From DATATB01 sp036268995 (GTDB lineage Bacteria; Planctomycetota; Planctomycetia; Pirellulales; PNKZ01): a DNA stretch of 64,000 nucleotides. The notes under the pieces are model-generated. The model worked only from the letters and a program-made list of their open reading frames with translations. It was not told where the DNA came from and did no database searches. A program made the position numbers and the translations under genes. This document shows, in pieces, positions 1 through 9,262 of this stretch (position 1 is the first letter of the stretch; each line of letters opens with the position of its first letter). The stretch spans positions 62,001 through 126,000 of the forward strand of contig DATATB010000068.1 in NCBI GenBank assembly GCA_036268995.1. The letters run 5' to 3'.

Positions 1-2252
1 AAGACGTCCTCGCGGTATGGCAGCCACATGCCCGCGTAGCCGATGCGCATCAGCAGGGCCGCGAAGTTGAACTTGAGATCGATCAGCCGATGATTGTTCA
101 CACGCAAGCCGTCGGCCTTCCAAGCAATGCCGGTCGGCCCCGAGGGGATTCCCGCAGCGATCTTCGGATCCACGAGCAACTGCCGATAGAAGGCGGTCGG
201 CGCGGGCGTCATCTTGCCCGTCGCCTTGACGATCACGGCGTCGCCGCGCTCGAGCTTGACATCGGTCTCGACCGCGTAGTTGGCGTCCTGCACCGCGTCG
301 GGCGTCAGCTCGATCTGCGTCTCGGTCCAGTCGAGCAGGCCGAGCTTGAAATCGATCGGATCGCGCGGGATGTCCTTCTTGCGCGTGGCGACGCTGATTC
401 GCAATTGATACTCGCCCGACGGCCAGCCGTCGGGCGGAGGCGTGGCTTGCCCGACGAACGATTGTTCGGTCTTGCCGACCACGAACGGATGCCGCACCTC
501 GGCCATCGGCTCCTTGCCTGCCTGCTGCCAGACCTGCACCTTGAAGTCGACCTTCTCGTCGGGAAAGGCCACCGGCGTGTGCATTTCGATCGTCCACTTC
601 AGCGGCGAGCTGGCCAGCGCCATGGGGGGATCTTCGCTCGTCAACAGAAAGGCGAATTGCTTGCCGGTGTCCAGCGCGTGCTGAGCGGGTGCCAGTTTGG
701 CAAAAGTCAGGTTCTGATAGGTAATCTTGCGCCCGTCGAGCGCCTGCTTGAGCTGCCCGAGCTTGACCGCGGCGGCATATCCCTCGTCGGCCTGGTGCAG
801 CGTCGCGGCGTTTTTCCGGCCAGCAATCGCCTTGCGGGCTTGCTGGAAGTCGTCCTTGGCCTTGTCGAAATCTTCTTTTTCCAAGGCATCGGCGCCCGCC
901 TTGCACAGCCTTTCGTAATCCTCGAGCGATTGCATTTCGCCCGCCAACTCGTCGGCGACCTGGTGTGCCGCCTGGAATTCGAGCGAGCCGCGATCGACGC
1001 TCGTTTCAGCAGTGCGGAATTCGGCCAGTGCCGCTTTGCCGCGACCGTCGTGCAAGGCCTGCTCGCCCAGCTCCATTTGCCGGCGGAATTTTTGCAGCCG
1101 CTCGACCCGTCGGCGCACGGCGTCGATGGCCTCGGCCGTTTGCTTGGCTTCCAGGACCGAAGGCATCGGCATTTGCCAGACGCGAACCGATCGGTCCAGC
1201 GAGCCGCTGAGCGCCACGCTGCCACTGGGAAAAAAAGCGACGGACGAAGCGCCGGCGGTATGGCCGGCGTAGCTCTCGATTTCCTGCATGGCGTCCACCG
1301 ACCAGAGGTGCAACGTGCCGCGGCCGTCGGTCGACAAGGCCCGCGTGCCGCCGGGCGAGAACGCAATCGCCCATTGCGGCACGGGCTCGCCCGCTGGCCG
1401 GCCCTCGACGACCATGCGGCCGCGTTCGAGATCCCAGCGTCGTACCTGGCCGTCGTCGCCGCAGGTGATGGCTTGGGCTCCCAGCGGCGAAACCGCCACC
1501 CCCCGCACCGCGCCCTTATGGGCCGCAAACCGCTTCACCTGCCGCACGCCGGCCAGGTCCCACAACGTCAGCCCGCCCGACGTATCGCCGCAGACAAAGT
1601 GCAGGCCGTCGGGCGTGATAGCCAGGCAGGTCACTTCGGCCGAATCGAGCGACGCCTGCTGGGACGCCTCGCACTGATCACCGTGCTCGGAAAGCTTCCA
1701 AAGCACGATCCGGCCGTCGCGTCCGCCGCTCAGCAGATGCGTCTTGGCCGGGTACATGACGAGGCTCGTGACCGCGCCGCGATGGCCGACGGTGCTGGCT
1801 TGCTGGACCAGGCGCTCGAGGTTCCAAACTTGGATCTTGCCGGCTTCATCGCCGCTGGCGGCCAGCTTGCCGTCGAGCGACACGGCAACGCAATCGACGC
1901 TCGTCGAGTCGGCGGGCAACTGCCCGCGCACGGCGCGATTCTTGGTGTTCCAGACCAGCAGCCGGCCCGCCTGGTCTCCGCTGACGGCCAATTCGCCGTC
2001 GGCCGAAATTGCCAATGCGCGGACCGCGGCCTTGTGTCCTTCGAACCGGGCGAGTTCGCTGGCGTCCGCGCCGCTGGACTGCTCGGCACGCATCAGCAGC
2101 ACCCAGCTCGCCGTGATCAGCACGATCGCCAGCGCGACGCCGGCCCCGCCGATGAGCATGCGCCGCTGGCGTCGGCGGTTTTGGCTGCCGGAAGCCGAGC
2201 CCGTGGACCTTTGCGGTGCCTGGTGGGCCATCGTTTGCGTTCGTTCTTGCAT
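1..2252 (-). CDS. Membrane-anchored WD40-repeat protein, C-terminus off the left edge
   Basis: About 750 codons read without a stop to the window edge, so the protein is partial at its C-terminus. An ATG at 2252 lies 32 bases after the kinase stop and has a purine-rich AAAGGGAT upstream; a second in-frame ATG follows eight codons later. A basic N-terminus (RRRQRR) precedes one membrane segment near residues 32-54. About seven WD40 blades follow (roughly residues 60-375, with recurring SxDG...A.SG and VW/LW ends). Next comes a charged helical region with TPR-like character, then a beta-rich end with LLMRIG that faintly recalls PA-IL-type sugar-binding folds; that last likeness is a guess. The gene is probably co-transcribed with the kinase, so its propeller may be a partner or scaffold for that kinase. 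No enzymatic motif was seen. Confidence 0.85.
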   Translation of the reverse strand, partial: MQERTQTMAHQAPQRSTGSASGSQNRRRQRRMLIGGAGVALAIVLITASWVLLMRAEQSSGADASELARFEGHKAAVRALAISADGELAVSGDQAGRLLVWNTKNRAVRGQLPADSTSVDCVAVSLDGKLAASGDEAGKIQVWNLERLVQQASTVGHRGAVTSLVMYPAKTHLLSGGRDGRIVLWKLSEHGDQCEASQQASLDSAEVTCLAITPDGLHFVCGDTSGGLTLWDLAGVRQVKRFAAHKGAVRGVAVSPLGAQAITCGDDGQVRRWDLERGRMVVEGRPAGEPVPQWAIAFSPGGTRALSTDGRGTLHLWSVDAMQEIESYAGHTAGASSVAFFPSGSVALSGSLDRSVRVWQMPMPSVLEAKQTAEAIDAVRRRVERLQKFRRQMELGEQALHDGRGKAALAEFRTAETSVDRGSLEFQAAHQVADELAGEMQSLEDYERLCKAGADALEKEDFDKAKDDFQQARKAIAGRKNAATLHQADEGYAAAVKLGQLKQALDGRKITYQNLTFAKLAPAQHALDTGKQFAFLLTSEDPPMALASSPLKWTIEMHTPVAFPDEKVDFKVQVWQQAGKEPMAEVRHPFVVGKTEQSFVGQATPPPDGWPSGEYQLRISVATRKKDIPRDPIDFKLGLLDWTETQIELTPDAVQDANYAVETDVKLERGDAVIVKATGKMTPAPTAFYRQLLVDPKIAAGIPSGPTGIAWKADGLRVNNHRLIDLKFNFAALLMRIGYAGMWLPYREDV

Positions 2253-2284
2253 TGCCGACTATCCCTTTGTCGCCGGAAAAATGC

Positions 2285-5200
2285 TTACTTCGCCGTCGTC
2301 TGCTGGACGATGGGCAGCGATTGTCGCGTGGTGGCGATGGACTTGACCAGATCGCGATACAGCGCGTTCTGGCGCTCGAAATTCTGATGGCTCGCGTTGA
2401 TGAAGCGGAAATCCCAGGCTTCGAGATGCTTGAGTTGAACCTCGCGCTTCGCGCCGGCCAGTTGCTTGTTGATCGTCACATCGTAGATGTTCATTAATTG
2501 ATAGGTGAGCGTATTCAGCGAGACAAGGTCCGAGAGATACCGGTCGATCTGATCCAAGGCCGCCGCATACGTGGCATCGGCCGATTTGCGCACCGGCTCG
2601 AGCTGCGATTGCAGCTTGGCCAGGCCGGCGTGCGACGCAGCCTCGGGAGCCCAGGGGGCGGGATCCACATTCTCGGGCAAGTGTGCAATCTCCTTGGCCG
2701 TGAGTTGTAGTCCCCGATCGCGAAACGCGCTGGCACCCAGATTCTTGAGCGTGACCAGCTTGCCGTCGAGCGTCTTGACGACCGGCACCAGCAATTGCAG
2801 TTGACGCTCGTGCGTGGCGTCCGCTGCCTTGAACTTTTCGACAAACTCGGCCCCCAGCAAATGTTCGAGCACCCAGGCCTGGCCCTGGTCCGAGGCCTGC
2901 CAGGCAAGTTTGAACAGCGCGGTCCGCAAAGCCGGCCGGGCCAGTGCTTCGGACGAGGCGGCCGCGTAGTTCAGCTTTGCCGGCTCCAACGGTCCTGCTT
3001 GCGTCAGCAGGAACTCGGCCAATTGCAGCGCGCGGGCCTGCGTGCTGGCCAGTGCCTGGTTCAGCAGCAGGGTCGGCTCGAGCGGATGGTCGGTTTCCAA
3101 TCGCAACTGCAATTGCTCGGGCGTGAGCTTTGAGCGCGGATCGCAATACACTGCTAATGCCGCGGTACGCTGCGCCGCATTGCCCCGCACGATCCATTGC
3201 GCGGCCAGCTTGCCGGCGAGTTCCGGGCTGTCGCCGAGCAAGGTCTCGAGCTGCTCGGGCGGCCACGCGGACAGCGTCAGCGTGTGGTGGTTTGCCAGCA
3301 GACGCGCGGCCAGCGGGTAGGCCGCCTTGTGATGCCCAGCGAGAATCTCGAGCAGCACCTTTTCGACCCGGTCGGCGAGCAACCCATTGGTGCAAGCCTG
3401 CTCGATCTCAGTGGCCCAGCCATCGGTCATGCGGGGGGCTTGGAGGCGAAACAGCTCGAACCGTTCGTCGCCCGTGGTACACGAAGCGATCAATAGCGGC
3501 AGCATCGCCTGGTATTTCCCGACGTCGCCGCTGACAAGCTTGATGAGCGGTGCCCGCTGGAGGTTGGCCAACAGCGCAGGATGGGCTTGAAAAAACCCTT
3601 CGGCTGCGCCGACCGACTCGCTTTGGCCGGACAACAGCAGCGACCAGCATAGCGCCGCCTGGCGATCCGGCGGATAAGTGCCGAGCCATTGAATGGCCTG
3701 GCGGGCGGCTTGCGGCCGATCCGAACGGGCCAGAACGTTCGTTGCCAGCCACGCCAGCCCCGGGTTGGAAGCCGTCGCCAGCGCGGCCGCCCGATCCAGC
3801 GTGCTGGCCTTGATCACCACGGGATGATCGGCAGCAGCCGCGGCTTCCATTTCCCGCAGCGTGGTCAACTCGGCGGTGGCCCCGGCATCGTAGCGGCCCT
3901 GGGGCGATGCAGTGGCTTGCTTAATCGCTTGCAAGCGGCGGGCGAAGGCCAGCAACTGCGAACCGCAGTCATCAAGCGCACGCTGTTGGTTGGCGAGATC
4001 TTCGTTAACTTCGGGCGAGGCACTGGCCGTCGAATGCTGCTGGCGATAGTGCTGGAGCTGCTTGGCCGTGCGCTGTTGCACTTCGGCCATGCTGGTCAGC
4101 TCGTGCTCCAACGCCGCGAGCTCTTTGCCGGAAGCCTTGCCCGTGGTTCCTGCCGAAGCGTCGAGTTGCGCGATCAATTCGGCTGAACTGGCGTAGCGCG
4201 GCTTGGCCAGCAGCGGCGCGCTTTCGATCCACAGCACGCGTTCGAGCTTGTCGGCGCGGTCTTTCCATTCAGCCATGCGCTTCGGCAGCGGATTGGACGG
4301 CAACGGTGCGTCGCGGTCCACGGATTGCGCATCGGGCGAAGCCTGGGAAAACCAGACCGCGCCGGCGGCCAGCACCGCAACCGCCGCGACGGCCACGGCC
4401 GCCACGGCGAGCCCCCGATTCTTCCGCGTTGTCGCGGCCTGCGGCGAGGGCGCATTCACGGGCCGGGGTGGACGCGCAACCGGCTGCGAACCCGCGACCG
4501 AAGTGATACGCGTGCGGCGATCGGTGTCGTCCGGCGCGAGTTCCAGCACCGGGACCTCGTTAGTCGGCGACGGCCAGGCGGCAGTCGCAGCCGGAGCGCC
4601 GCGGGCACTGGCGGTGGCGGCTTTCATCACGGCCTCGGCAAATTCCACACAACCGTTAAAACGTTGGCGCGGATCTTTGGACATCGCGCGAACCACCGCG
4701 TCGGAGATTCCCGCCGGCAGGCGCGCAACGCGATCGGCCAGCGGCCGCGCCACCTCGTTGAGCTGCTGCACCATCACCGCCGCCGGAGTCTTGCCGGCGA
4801 AGGGCATTCCTCCGCTCAGCACCTCATAGACCGTCACCGCCAGGGCATACTGGTCCGCTCGACCATCGAAGGGTTGTTCCGTCAGCAACTCGGGCGCCAT
4901 GTACTCGACGGTGCCAACGACAAAACCCTGTCCGGTCAGTCGCTGCGGTGCCCCGGCGGTCGCTTCGCCCAAGACCTTGATCACGCCGAAATCGCTCAGA
5001 TATGCTTGCTGGTTCTGATCGAAAAGAATGTTCGGCGGCTTGACGTCGCGATGCAAGTAGCCGCGGGCGTGCATGAAGTCCAGCGCCCCGGCAATGCTCG
5101 GCAGCCAACCGGCTAGCGTGTCGGTCGTCATTGGCAGCCGATGGCCAGCGGCGGCGCGCGCCATGCGGTCTAGCAGGCTTCCGCCCGACATATAGCGCAT

Positions 5201-5485
5201 GACGGCAAATGGCAGCCCGTCGTGGCGGCCCACGTCGATCACCGGCACAATGTGCGGGAACGGCAACTGGACCATGGCGCCGATTTCGAGTTCGAAGCGG
5301 CGGATGTGCTCGGGATCGTCAACGAGCGCGCGGCGTGGAGTTTTGATAACCACCGGCACGCGCAAATTTTGATCGAGCGCGCGATAGACGTAGCCCATTC
5401 CGCCTTCGCCGAGCGTCTTCAAATCGCAGTATCGGCCGCCGGCAATGGCCAGACCTTCCCAAGGACCGCGGACAACTGTCGTCAT
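2285..5485 (-). CDS. Transmembrane Ser/Thr protein kinase (PknB/Hanks type)
   Basis: The N-terminal half is a complete Hanks kinase. It has a glycine loop LGEGGMG at residues 25-31, lysine 48 in VVIK, HRDVKPPN with the catalytic aspartate at 147, DFG at 165-167 and APE at 198-200. A proline/alanine-rich juxtamembrane linker leads to one hydrophobic segment near 358-380. The remaining 680 residues are helical, probably outside the cytoplasm, and match no domain I recognise. I chose the ATG at 5485, which leaves 24 residues before the glycine loop; an in-frame ATG at 5533 would add 16. Neither has a strong ribosome site. It phosphorylates unknown protein targets, and the WD40 gene directly downstream is the obvious candidate partner. 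The next gene leftward follows after 32 bases, so the two form an operon. Confidence 0.93.
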   Translation of the reverse strand: MTTVVRGPWEGLAIAGGRYCDLKTLGEGGMGYVYRALDQNLRVPVVIKTPRRALVDDPEHIRRFELEIGAMVQLPFPHIVPVIDVGRHDGLPFAVMRYMSGGSLLDRMARAAAGHRLPMTTDTLAGWLPSIAGALDFMHARGYLHRDVKPPNILFDQNQQAYLSDFGVIKVLGEATAGAPQRLTGQGFVVGTVEYMAPELLTEQPFDGRADQYALAVTVYEVLSGGMPFAGKTPAAVMVQQLNEVARPLADRVARLPAGISDAVVRAMSKDPRQRFNGCVEFAEAVMKAATASARGAPAATAAWPSPTNEVPVLELAPDDTDRRTRITSVAGSQPVARPPRPVNAPSPQAATTRKNRGLAVAAVAVAAVAVLAAGAVWFSQASPDAQSVDRDAPLPSNPLPKRMAEWKDRADKLERVLWIESAPLLAKPRYASSAELIAQLDASAGTTGKASGKELAALEHELTSMAEVQQRTAKQLQHYRQQHSTASASPEVNEDLANQQRALDDCGSQLLAFARRLQAIKQATASPQGRYDAGATAELTTLREMEAAAAADHPVVIKASTLDRAAALATASNPGLAWLATNVLARSDRPQAARQAIQWLGTYPPDRQAALCWSLLLSGQSESVGAAEGFFQAHPALLANLQRAPLIKLVSGDVGKYQAMLPLLIASCTTGDERFELFRLQAPRMTDGWATEIEQACTNGLLADRVEKVLLEILAGHHKAAYPLAARLLANHHTLTLSAWPPEQLETLLGDSPELAGKLAAQWIVRGNAAQRTAALAVYCDPRSKLTPEQLQLRLETDHPLEPTLLLNQALASTQARALQLAEFLLTQAGPLEPAKLNYAAASSEALARPALRTALFKLAWQASDQGQAWVLEHLLGAEFVEKFKAADATHERQLQLLVPVVKTLDGKLVTLKNLGASAFRDRGLQLTAKEIAHLPENVDPAPWAPEAASHAGLAKLQSQLEPVRKSADATYAAALDQIDRYLSDLVSLNTLTYQLMNIYDVTINKQLAGAKREVQLKHLEAWDFRFINASHQNFERQNALYRDLVKSIATTRQSLPIVQQTTAK

Positions 5486-5942
5486 GGTGTGTTTCTCTGG
5501 CGAGAAAAGCCCGCCAGCCTCGGCTTGTGCCATGAGATGGCCGGCGGCGTTCCCGTCGCGGGATCGAGGGCGGCGCGCCCATCACACAGGCAATTTTCGG
5601 GGGGCAGCACAGGCCCTTGGCCCAGGATAACAAATCGCCGCACAAATCACCGTCAGATTTATTCCCGATTTCTGCGTAACATCCGGCCGGCGCCAGTGAA
5701 TCTTCCGGCACTGTTTTCCCAGGCGGGTTCGACGTGCGGGGGGGCGGGAATCCATCACACGCATCACCCAGTGATGAGCACTCGGTGAGAACTCGAACCA
5801 AATGCTTTACATCATAACATTACCGTGTTACGATTTCTGGGAATTGATTTCCGCGAGCATTCGCTGAACGCGCGGTTTCGGACTTTCGCCCGTTTTTATT
5901 CCCAGTCAGGTTCGACTTCGAATTCTCAGAGGGCATGTACTC
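5486..5942. other. Divergent intergenic region, kinase / SHD1 protein
   Basis: No convincing gene was seen. It must hold the promoters of the leftward kinase operon and the rightward SHD1 gene. The right half is AT-richer than the surroundings and contains the promoter candidate listed separately. Confidence 0.6.
5806..5834 (+). promoter_or_regulatory. Candidate sigma70-type promoter for the SHD1 gene
   Basis: TTTACA at 5806-5811 and TACGAT at 5829-5834 are separated by exactly 17 bases. They lie about 110 bases before the ATG at 5943 in a locally AT-rich stretch. The match is reasonable for a housekeeping promoter, but such pairs also occur by chance. Confidence 0.35.
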
Positions 5943-7943
5943 ATGAATGGGTCATTGCGCATTACGCTTGTGGCCGCGATTGCCATCTGCTTGGGTCAAG
6001 ATCGAGCGATCGGCGAATATCGCACCTGGAAGGCCGCGCAGGGCAACTACAGCACCGAAGCGGAGTTCGTCGCGGTTAAAGGCGACACGGTCTCGATCAA
6101 GCTGAAAGACGGCTCGCCTCGCGAGATTCCGCTCTCGAAGCTCAGCGAGGCCGACCAGGCCTATGTCCGCAGCAAGCTGGGCATGGCCGAGCCCAAACTT
6201 TCGCAGCGGCCAGCTGCGCCACAGCAGACAGAAGAAGATGCCGAGAAGGCACTGAAGTCCGTCGATAAAGAAGCGCAGCGCTGCCGCACGGCCGACGAAG
6301 CGGTCGTCCTCTATACCGTGTTCCTCTCCGACACCACCGTGCCTTCGGCCACGCGCGCCAAGGCCCAGCAGCAGATGGCCGAGTGGAAGGGCATGGCCGA
6401 CAAGGGGCTCGTGCGCAGCGGCACCAAGTGGGTCACGGCCGAAGAGGTCCGCAACGGCCGGATCAAATCCGCCTTTCTCATCAACCAAGGCCTCGAGATG
6501 GTGCGTCTCGGCCAGGACAAAATGGGCTACGACAAGCTGATGGAAGCCAGCAACGTGGCGCCGGATGACATCTACGCCGACTTCATCATCGGCACCGTGT
6601 TCGCCATTGCCATGCAGAAGTTCGACAAGGCCGAACACCACTACGAAGTCTGCCTGCGGCGCGACCCGGACAATCCCTCGGTGCTCAACAATCTGGCGCT
6701 GGCGGAAGTCAAGACGGGCCATCATCGCGAGGCGCTCAACCACTGGAAAACGGCGGCCGCGCTTTGCCAGGACCAGCGCATCGCGCAGAACCTCGGCCGC
6801 TTGTTCGATCAGGCAGGCAAAAGCCGCATCCTGGTCTCCAAGAGCATTTTGTCCCAACTCTCGGACATTTATGCGTCGCTGGTGATTGCCAAGAACGTGA
6901 GCGTGGCCCACGCCCAATTCGGCTGGCAGTATATGTTGGTTCCGCAGCCGCCGCCGGCGGACGAAACGGCCGTGGCGGTAACCGGCGCTGAGGCCTCGTT
7001 GCTGGATCCCACGATCGCCGTGTGCGGGTCGGGCTTCGTGGTCTCGCCCCGCTTTGTGTTGACCACCCGCATCTCGACCAAGGGCGCGACCGATTTCATG
7101 ATCGCCGATCCGATGAACAAGGGCAAAACTTTGCCCGCCAAGCTCGTCGCTTCTTCCAAGGACACGGACCTGGCACTGCTCGAATGCCCGGACTTGAAGA
7201 GCCCTGCTCTGCCGGCAGATCCCATGCTCCCCCGCCCCGATACGGATGTGCTCGTGGCCGGCTATCCGCTGGTCGATGCCTCGGGCCTGTCCATCAAAAT
7301 GGCCCGTGGCAATACGATGGCGGCAGCGGCCGTTGGCAAACAGGGCGTGCTGACCTACGAAGCGGCTGGCAGCCCCAGCGTAGGCGGTGGACCAGTCACC
7401 GACAGCATGGGCAACGTGGTGGCCATGCACTGGAAGACGCTGGGCTCGTTGAACAATCGCTACGGCGCCGGCGTTCCCATGGCCACCGCACTTCCGTTTA
7501 TCTCGGCTTCGATTCCTACGGACTTCCACCCGGCGCTTCCCAACAAGGCCGATATGCCGTGGAACGAGATCGAAGACCAAACGAAAATGTCGACCGTCGT
7601 CGTGCTCTCGAAGACTCCTTCGCAGGACGTCGGTTTGTCCAAGCGCATCGGCCCGGGCTTTCTAGTCGACGCCTCATGCTGCCGCTGCAACGGCTTCAAG
7701 TCGATTCGCTGCCTGGCGCGCGGTTGCACCAACGGCAAGATCGCCAACTACAAGCAAGAGAAAACCGGCCGCAATCCGGTCACCGGTGCCGCCATGTATG
7801 AAGACGTGAAATACTACACGCCGTGCCCGGTGTGCCACGGCCGCGCCTTGATCCCCTGCGTCGTCTGCCGCGGCTCCGGCGTCGATCCCGATGTTCGCGT
7901 TCCCACCCGCGGCAATATGTTGCAGACTTCGCTCAGCAATTGA
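5943..7943 (+). CDS. Secreted SHD1/TPR/trypsin-like pseudo-protease with C-terminal zinc-ribbon region
   Basis: The 666 residues begin with a signal peptide (about 1-24). An SLA1-homology domain (SHD1) at about 25-80 follows, with the usual RTW...FV.V..D.V.L...DG....IPLSKLS pattern. TPR-like helices occupy about 170-300. From 350 to 525 there is a chymotrypsin/HtrA-like fold in which the aspartate is kept (KDTDLALL, D409). The histidine position is arginine (LTTRIS, R376) and the serine position is glycine (SVGGGP, G481), so it should not cleave peptides. The end carries DnaJ-like CxxC pairs: CCRCNG at 579, C590/C595, CPVCHG at 628 and CVVCRGSG at 639. It is probably a cell-envelope binding protein. 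The start has AGAGGGC upstream. The SHD1, TPR and cysteine modules are clear; the exact role is not. Confidence 0.88.
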   Translation: MNGSLRITLVAAIAICLGQDRAIGEYRTWKAAQGNYSTEAEFVAVKGDTVSIKLKDGSPREIPLSKLSEADQAYVRSKLGMAEPKLSQRPAAPQQTEEDAEKALKSVDKEAQRCRTADEAVVLYTVFLSDTTVPSATRAKAQQQMAEWKGMADKGLVRSGTKWVTAEEVRNGRIKSAFLINQGLEMVRLGQDKMGYDKLMEASNVAPDDIYADFIIGTVFAIAMQKFDKAEHHYEVCLRRDPDNPSVLNNLALAEVKTGHHREALNHWKTAAALCQDQRIAQNLGRLFDQAGKSRILVSKSILSQLSDIYASLVIAKNVSVAHAQFGWQYMLVPQPPPADETAVAVTGAEASLLDPTIAVCGSGFVVSPRFVLTTRISTKGATDFMIADPMNKGKTLPAKLVASSKDTDLALLECPDLKSPALPADPMLPRPDTDVLVAGYPLVDASGLSIKMARGNTMAAAAVGKQGVLTYEAAGSPSVGGGPVTDSMGNVVAMHWKTLGSLNNRYGAGVPMATALPFISASIPTDFHPALPNKADMPWNEIEDQTKMSTVVVLSKTPSQDVGLSKRIGPGFLVDASCCRCNGFKSIRCLARGCTNGKIANYKQEKTGRNPVTGAAMYEDVKYYTPCPVCHGRALIPCVVCRGSGVDPDVRVPTRGNMLQTSLSN

Positions 7944-7984
7944 CCGTCGCCGACGGGGCGTAAAAGACGCAGCACGCATAAGCC

Positions 7985-8008
7985 GGGCGGCCGATTTTTC
8001 GGCCGCCC
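7985..8008. terminator. Bidirectional hairpin between convergent genes
   Basis: A perfect 10-bp stem, GGGCGGCCGA with TCGGCCGCCC, closes a TTTT loop midway between the SHD1 stop and the SDR stop. It lacks a long T-run, so it is a strong hairpin in terminator position rather than a textbook intrinsic terminator. Confidence 0.6.
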
Positions 8009-8015
8009 GCAGCAT

Positions 8016-8795
8016 TTACCACAGCAGCCGGCCGCCGTCGAGGACGATCACCGAGCCGGTCATGTAGCTCGAGGCGGGACTAGCCAGGTACACGGCCAGC
8101 GGGCCGATCTCTTCCGGCTCGCCCCAGCGGCCCATCGGAATGGCCGACTCGATTTCCGTCTGCAGCTCGGGCCGCTCGGCAATCCAGCGGCGATTGGCGT
8201 CGGTAAGAAACGAGCCAGGAGCGATGGCGTTGACCGTCACGCCGCGCGTCGCCCAGTCGGCGGCCACCGCCTTGGTGAACATCGACAAGGCGGCCTTGGC
8301 CGTTTCGTAGCTGCGGCCGCGCATCGCCCGGCCGGCCCATTGGGCCGAGATGGACGAAACATTGATCACGCGCCCCCAACCGCGCTCGAGCATCGCGCCG
8401 CCTAGCATGCGCGTGGTGATGAACGCCTGGGTCAGATTCAAATCGATGATCCGCTGCCAGTCGGCCGTGGCCAGTTCTTCGGTTGCCACGTTGATGCGCC
8501 GCCCGCCGACGTTGTTCACCAGGATGTCGATCGGCCCGTGCTCGGAGAGCGCCTCGCGGCACATCTGTTCTGCGCCGTCGGGCGTTTCCAGATCGGCCGC
8601 CAGCGCCGCGGCGCGGATGCCGGCCGTGGCCAGCGCCTGCTGACGCTGGCGTAGCGCCTCGGCGCTGCGCGCCGCCAGCACCACCTCGGCGCCCGCTTCG
8701 CCCAGCGCTCGGGCCATCTCCCATCCCAAACCACGGCTGGCGCCGGTCACTAATGCCCGGCGGCCATCGAGACGAAACCGATCGAGCACTTTCAT
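8016..8795 (-). CDS. SDR-family NAD(P)-dependent oxidoreductase
   Basis: A classical short-chain dehydrogenase of 259 residues, the normal length. It has the cofactor motif TGASRGLG at 17-24, NNVGG at 94-98, a catalytic serine in INVSSIS near 147-150, and YETAK giving Tyr163 and Lys167. The C-terminus YMTGSVIVLDGG is typical of the FabG/gluconate-5-dehydrogenase branch. It should oxidise or reduce a hydroxyl/keto group on a small substrate in the cytoplasm; the substrate cannot be told. AAAGGC precedes the ATG. It stands alone, convergent with the SHD1 gene. Confidence 0.93.
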   Translation of the reverse strand: MKVLDRFRLDGRRALVTGASRGLGWEMARALGEAGAEVVLAARSAEALRQRQQALATAGIRAAALAADLETPDGAEQMCREALSEHGPIDILVNNVGGRRINVATEELATADWQRIIDLNLTQAFITTRMLGGAMLERGWGRVINVSSISAQWAGRAMRGRSYETAKAALSMFTKAVAADWATRGVTVNAIAPGSFLTDANRRWIAERPELQTEIESAIPMGRWGEPEEIGPLAVYLASPASSYMTGSVIVLDGGRLLW

Positions 8796-9262
8796 GGCTT
8801 GCCTTTGTGCTGAATAAAGAAAACTGGTGCAATTCTATCGCAGCCGACGCTAGCAATGTTACGAACAAGGAACAACTGACCACTGACCACGGACCACGGC
8901 GCCCGATGTGCTGGGCGAACTGTGAACAGCTTGCCCGCAAATTGCCAACTCATTGGCATGAATCCAGACGTGCTTATGTCTTGAGTTGATTTACTGGGAT
9001 GGATTCCTTCGCGGTTTTTCGCGACAAATGTCGCCGGCTCGAAAGCGGCCATTTGAAACGTCGTCGCGCGATCCGTTCGTGCAAACCTTCTTTGGCATTG
9101 AAAGTGCTTTGGGCTGATACGCCAGCCGATGTGGTATGGTAGGCAGCGCCGGGGCACTGACTTGTCTTGATGGCTATTCAGCCGAATTGACCGCGCGTTT
9201 CGATTGCTCGTCTTCCCTGGCGGCCAGTTCCATTCTCAATTTCGAAGCAGAGGGCAGTTGGC
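8796..9262. other. Intergenic region with heptamer repeat
   Basis: No credible coding frame was seen. Near the SDR end lies a run of 7-bp repeats (8875-8899). Just before the acyltransferase there is a possible extended -10 (TGGTATGGT near 9130) with no good -35. Confidence 0.5.
8875..8899 (+). repeat. Short tandem heptamer array (ACTGACC/ACGGACC)
   Basis: Three and a half units of seven bases, ACTGACC, ACTGACC, ACGGACC and ACGG. The same unit type recurs 38 kb away at 47594-47648, so this is a dispersed family, not a one-off slippage tract. Confidence 0.75.

Noticed and set aside
90..2387. 765-codon open frame on the plus strand
   Set aside because: Antisense to the WD40 gene; Arg/Gly/His-rich composition with no domain. 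High-GC genes routinely keep an antisense frame open.
5952..7580. 542-codon minus-strand frame
   Set aside because: Antisense to the SHD1 protein; no signal peptide, motif or ribosome site.
8792..9157. 121-codon minus-strand frame upstream of the SDR
   Set aside because: It runs through the heptamer repeat, lacks a ribosome site and has no recognisable composition or motif.
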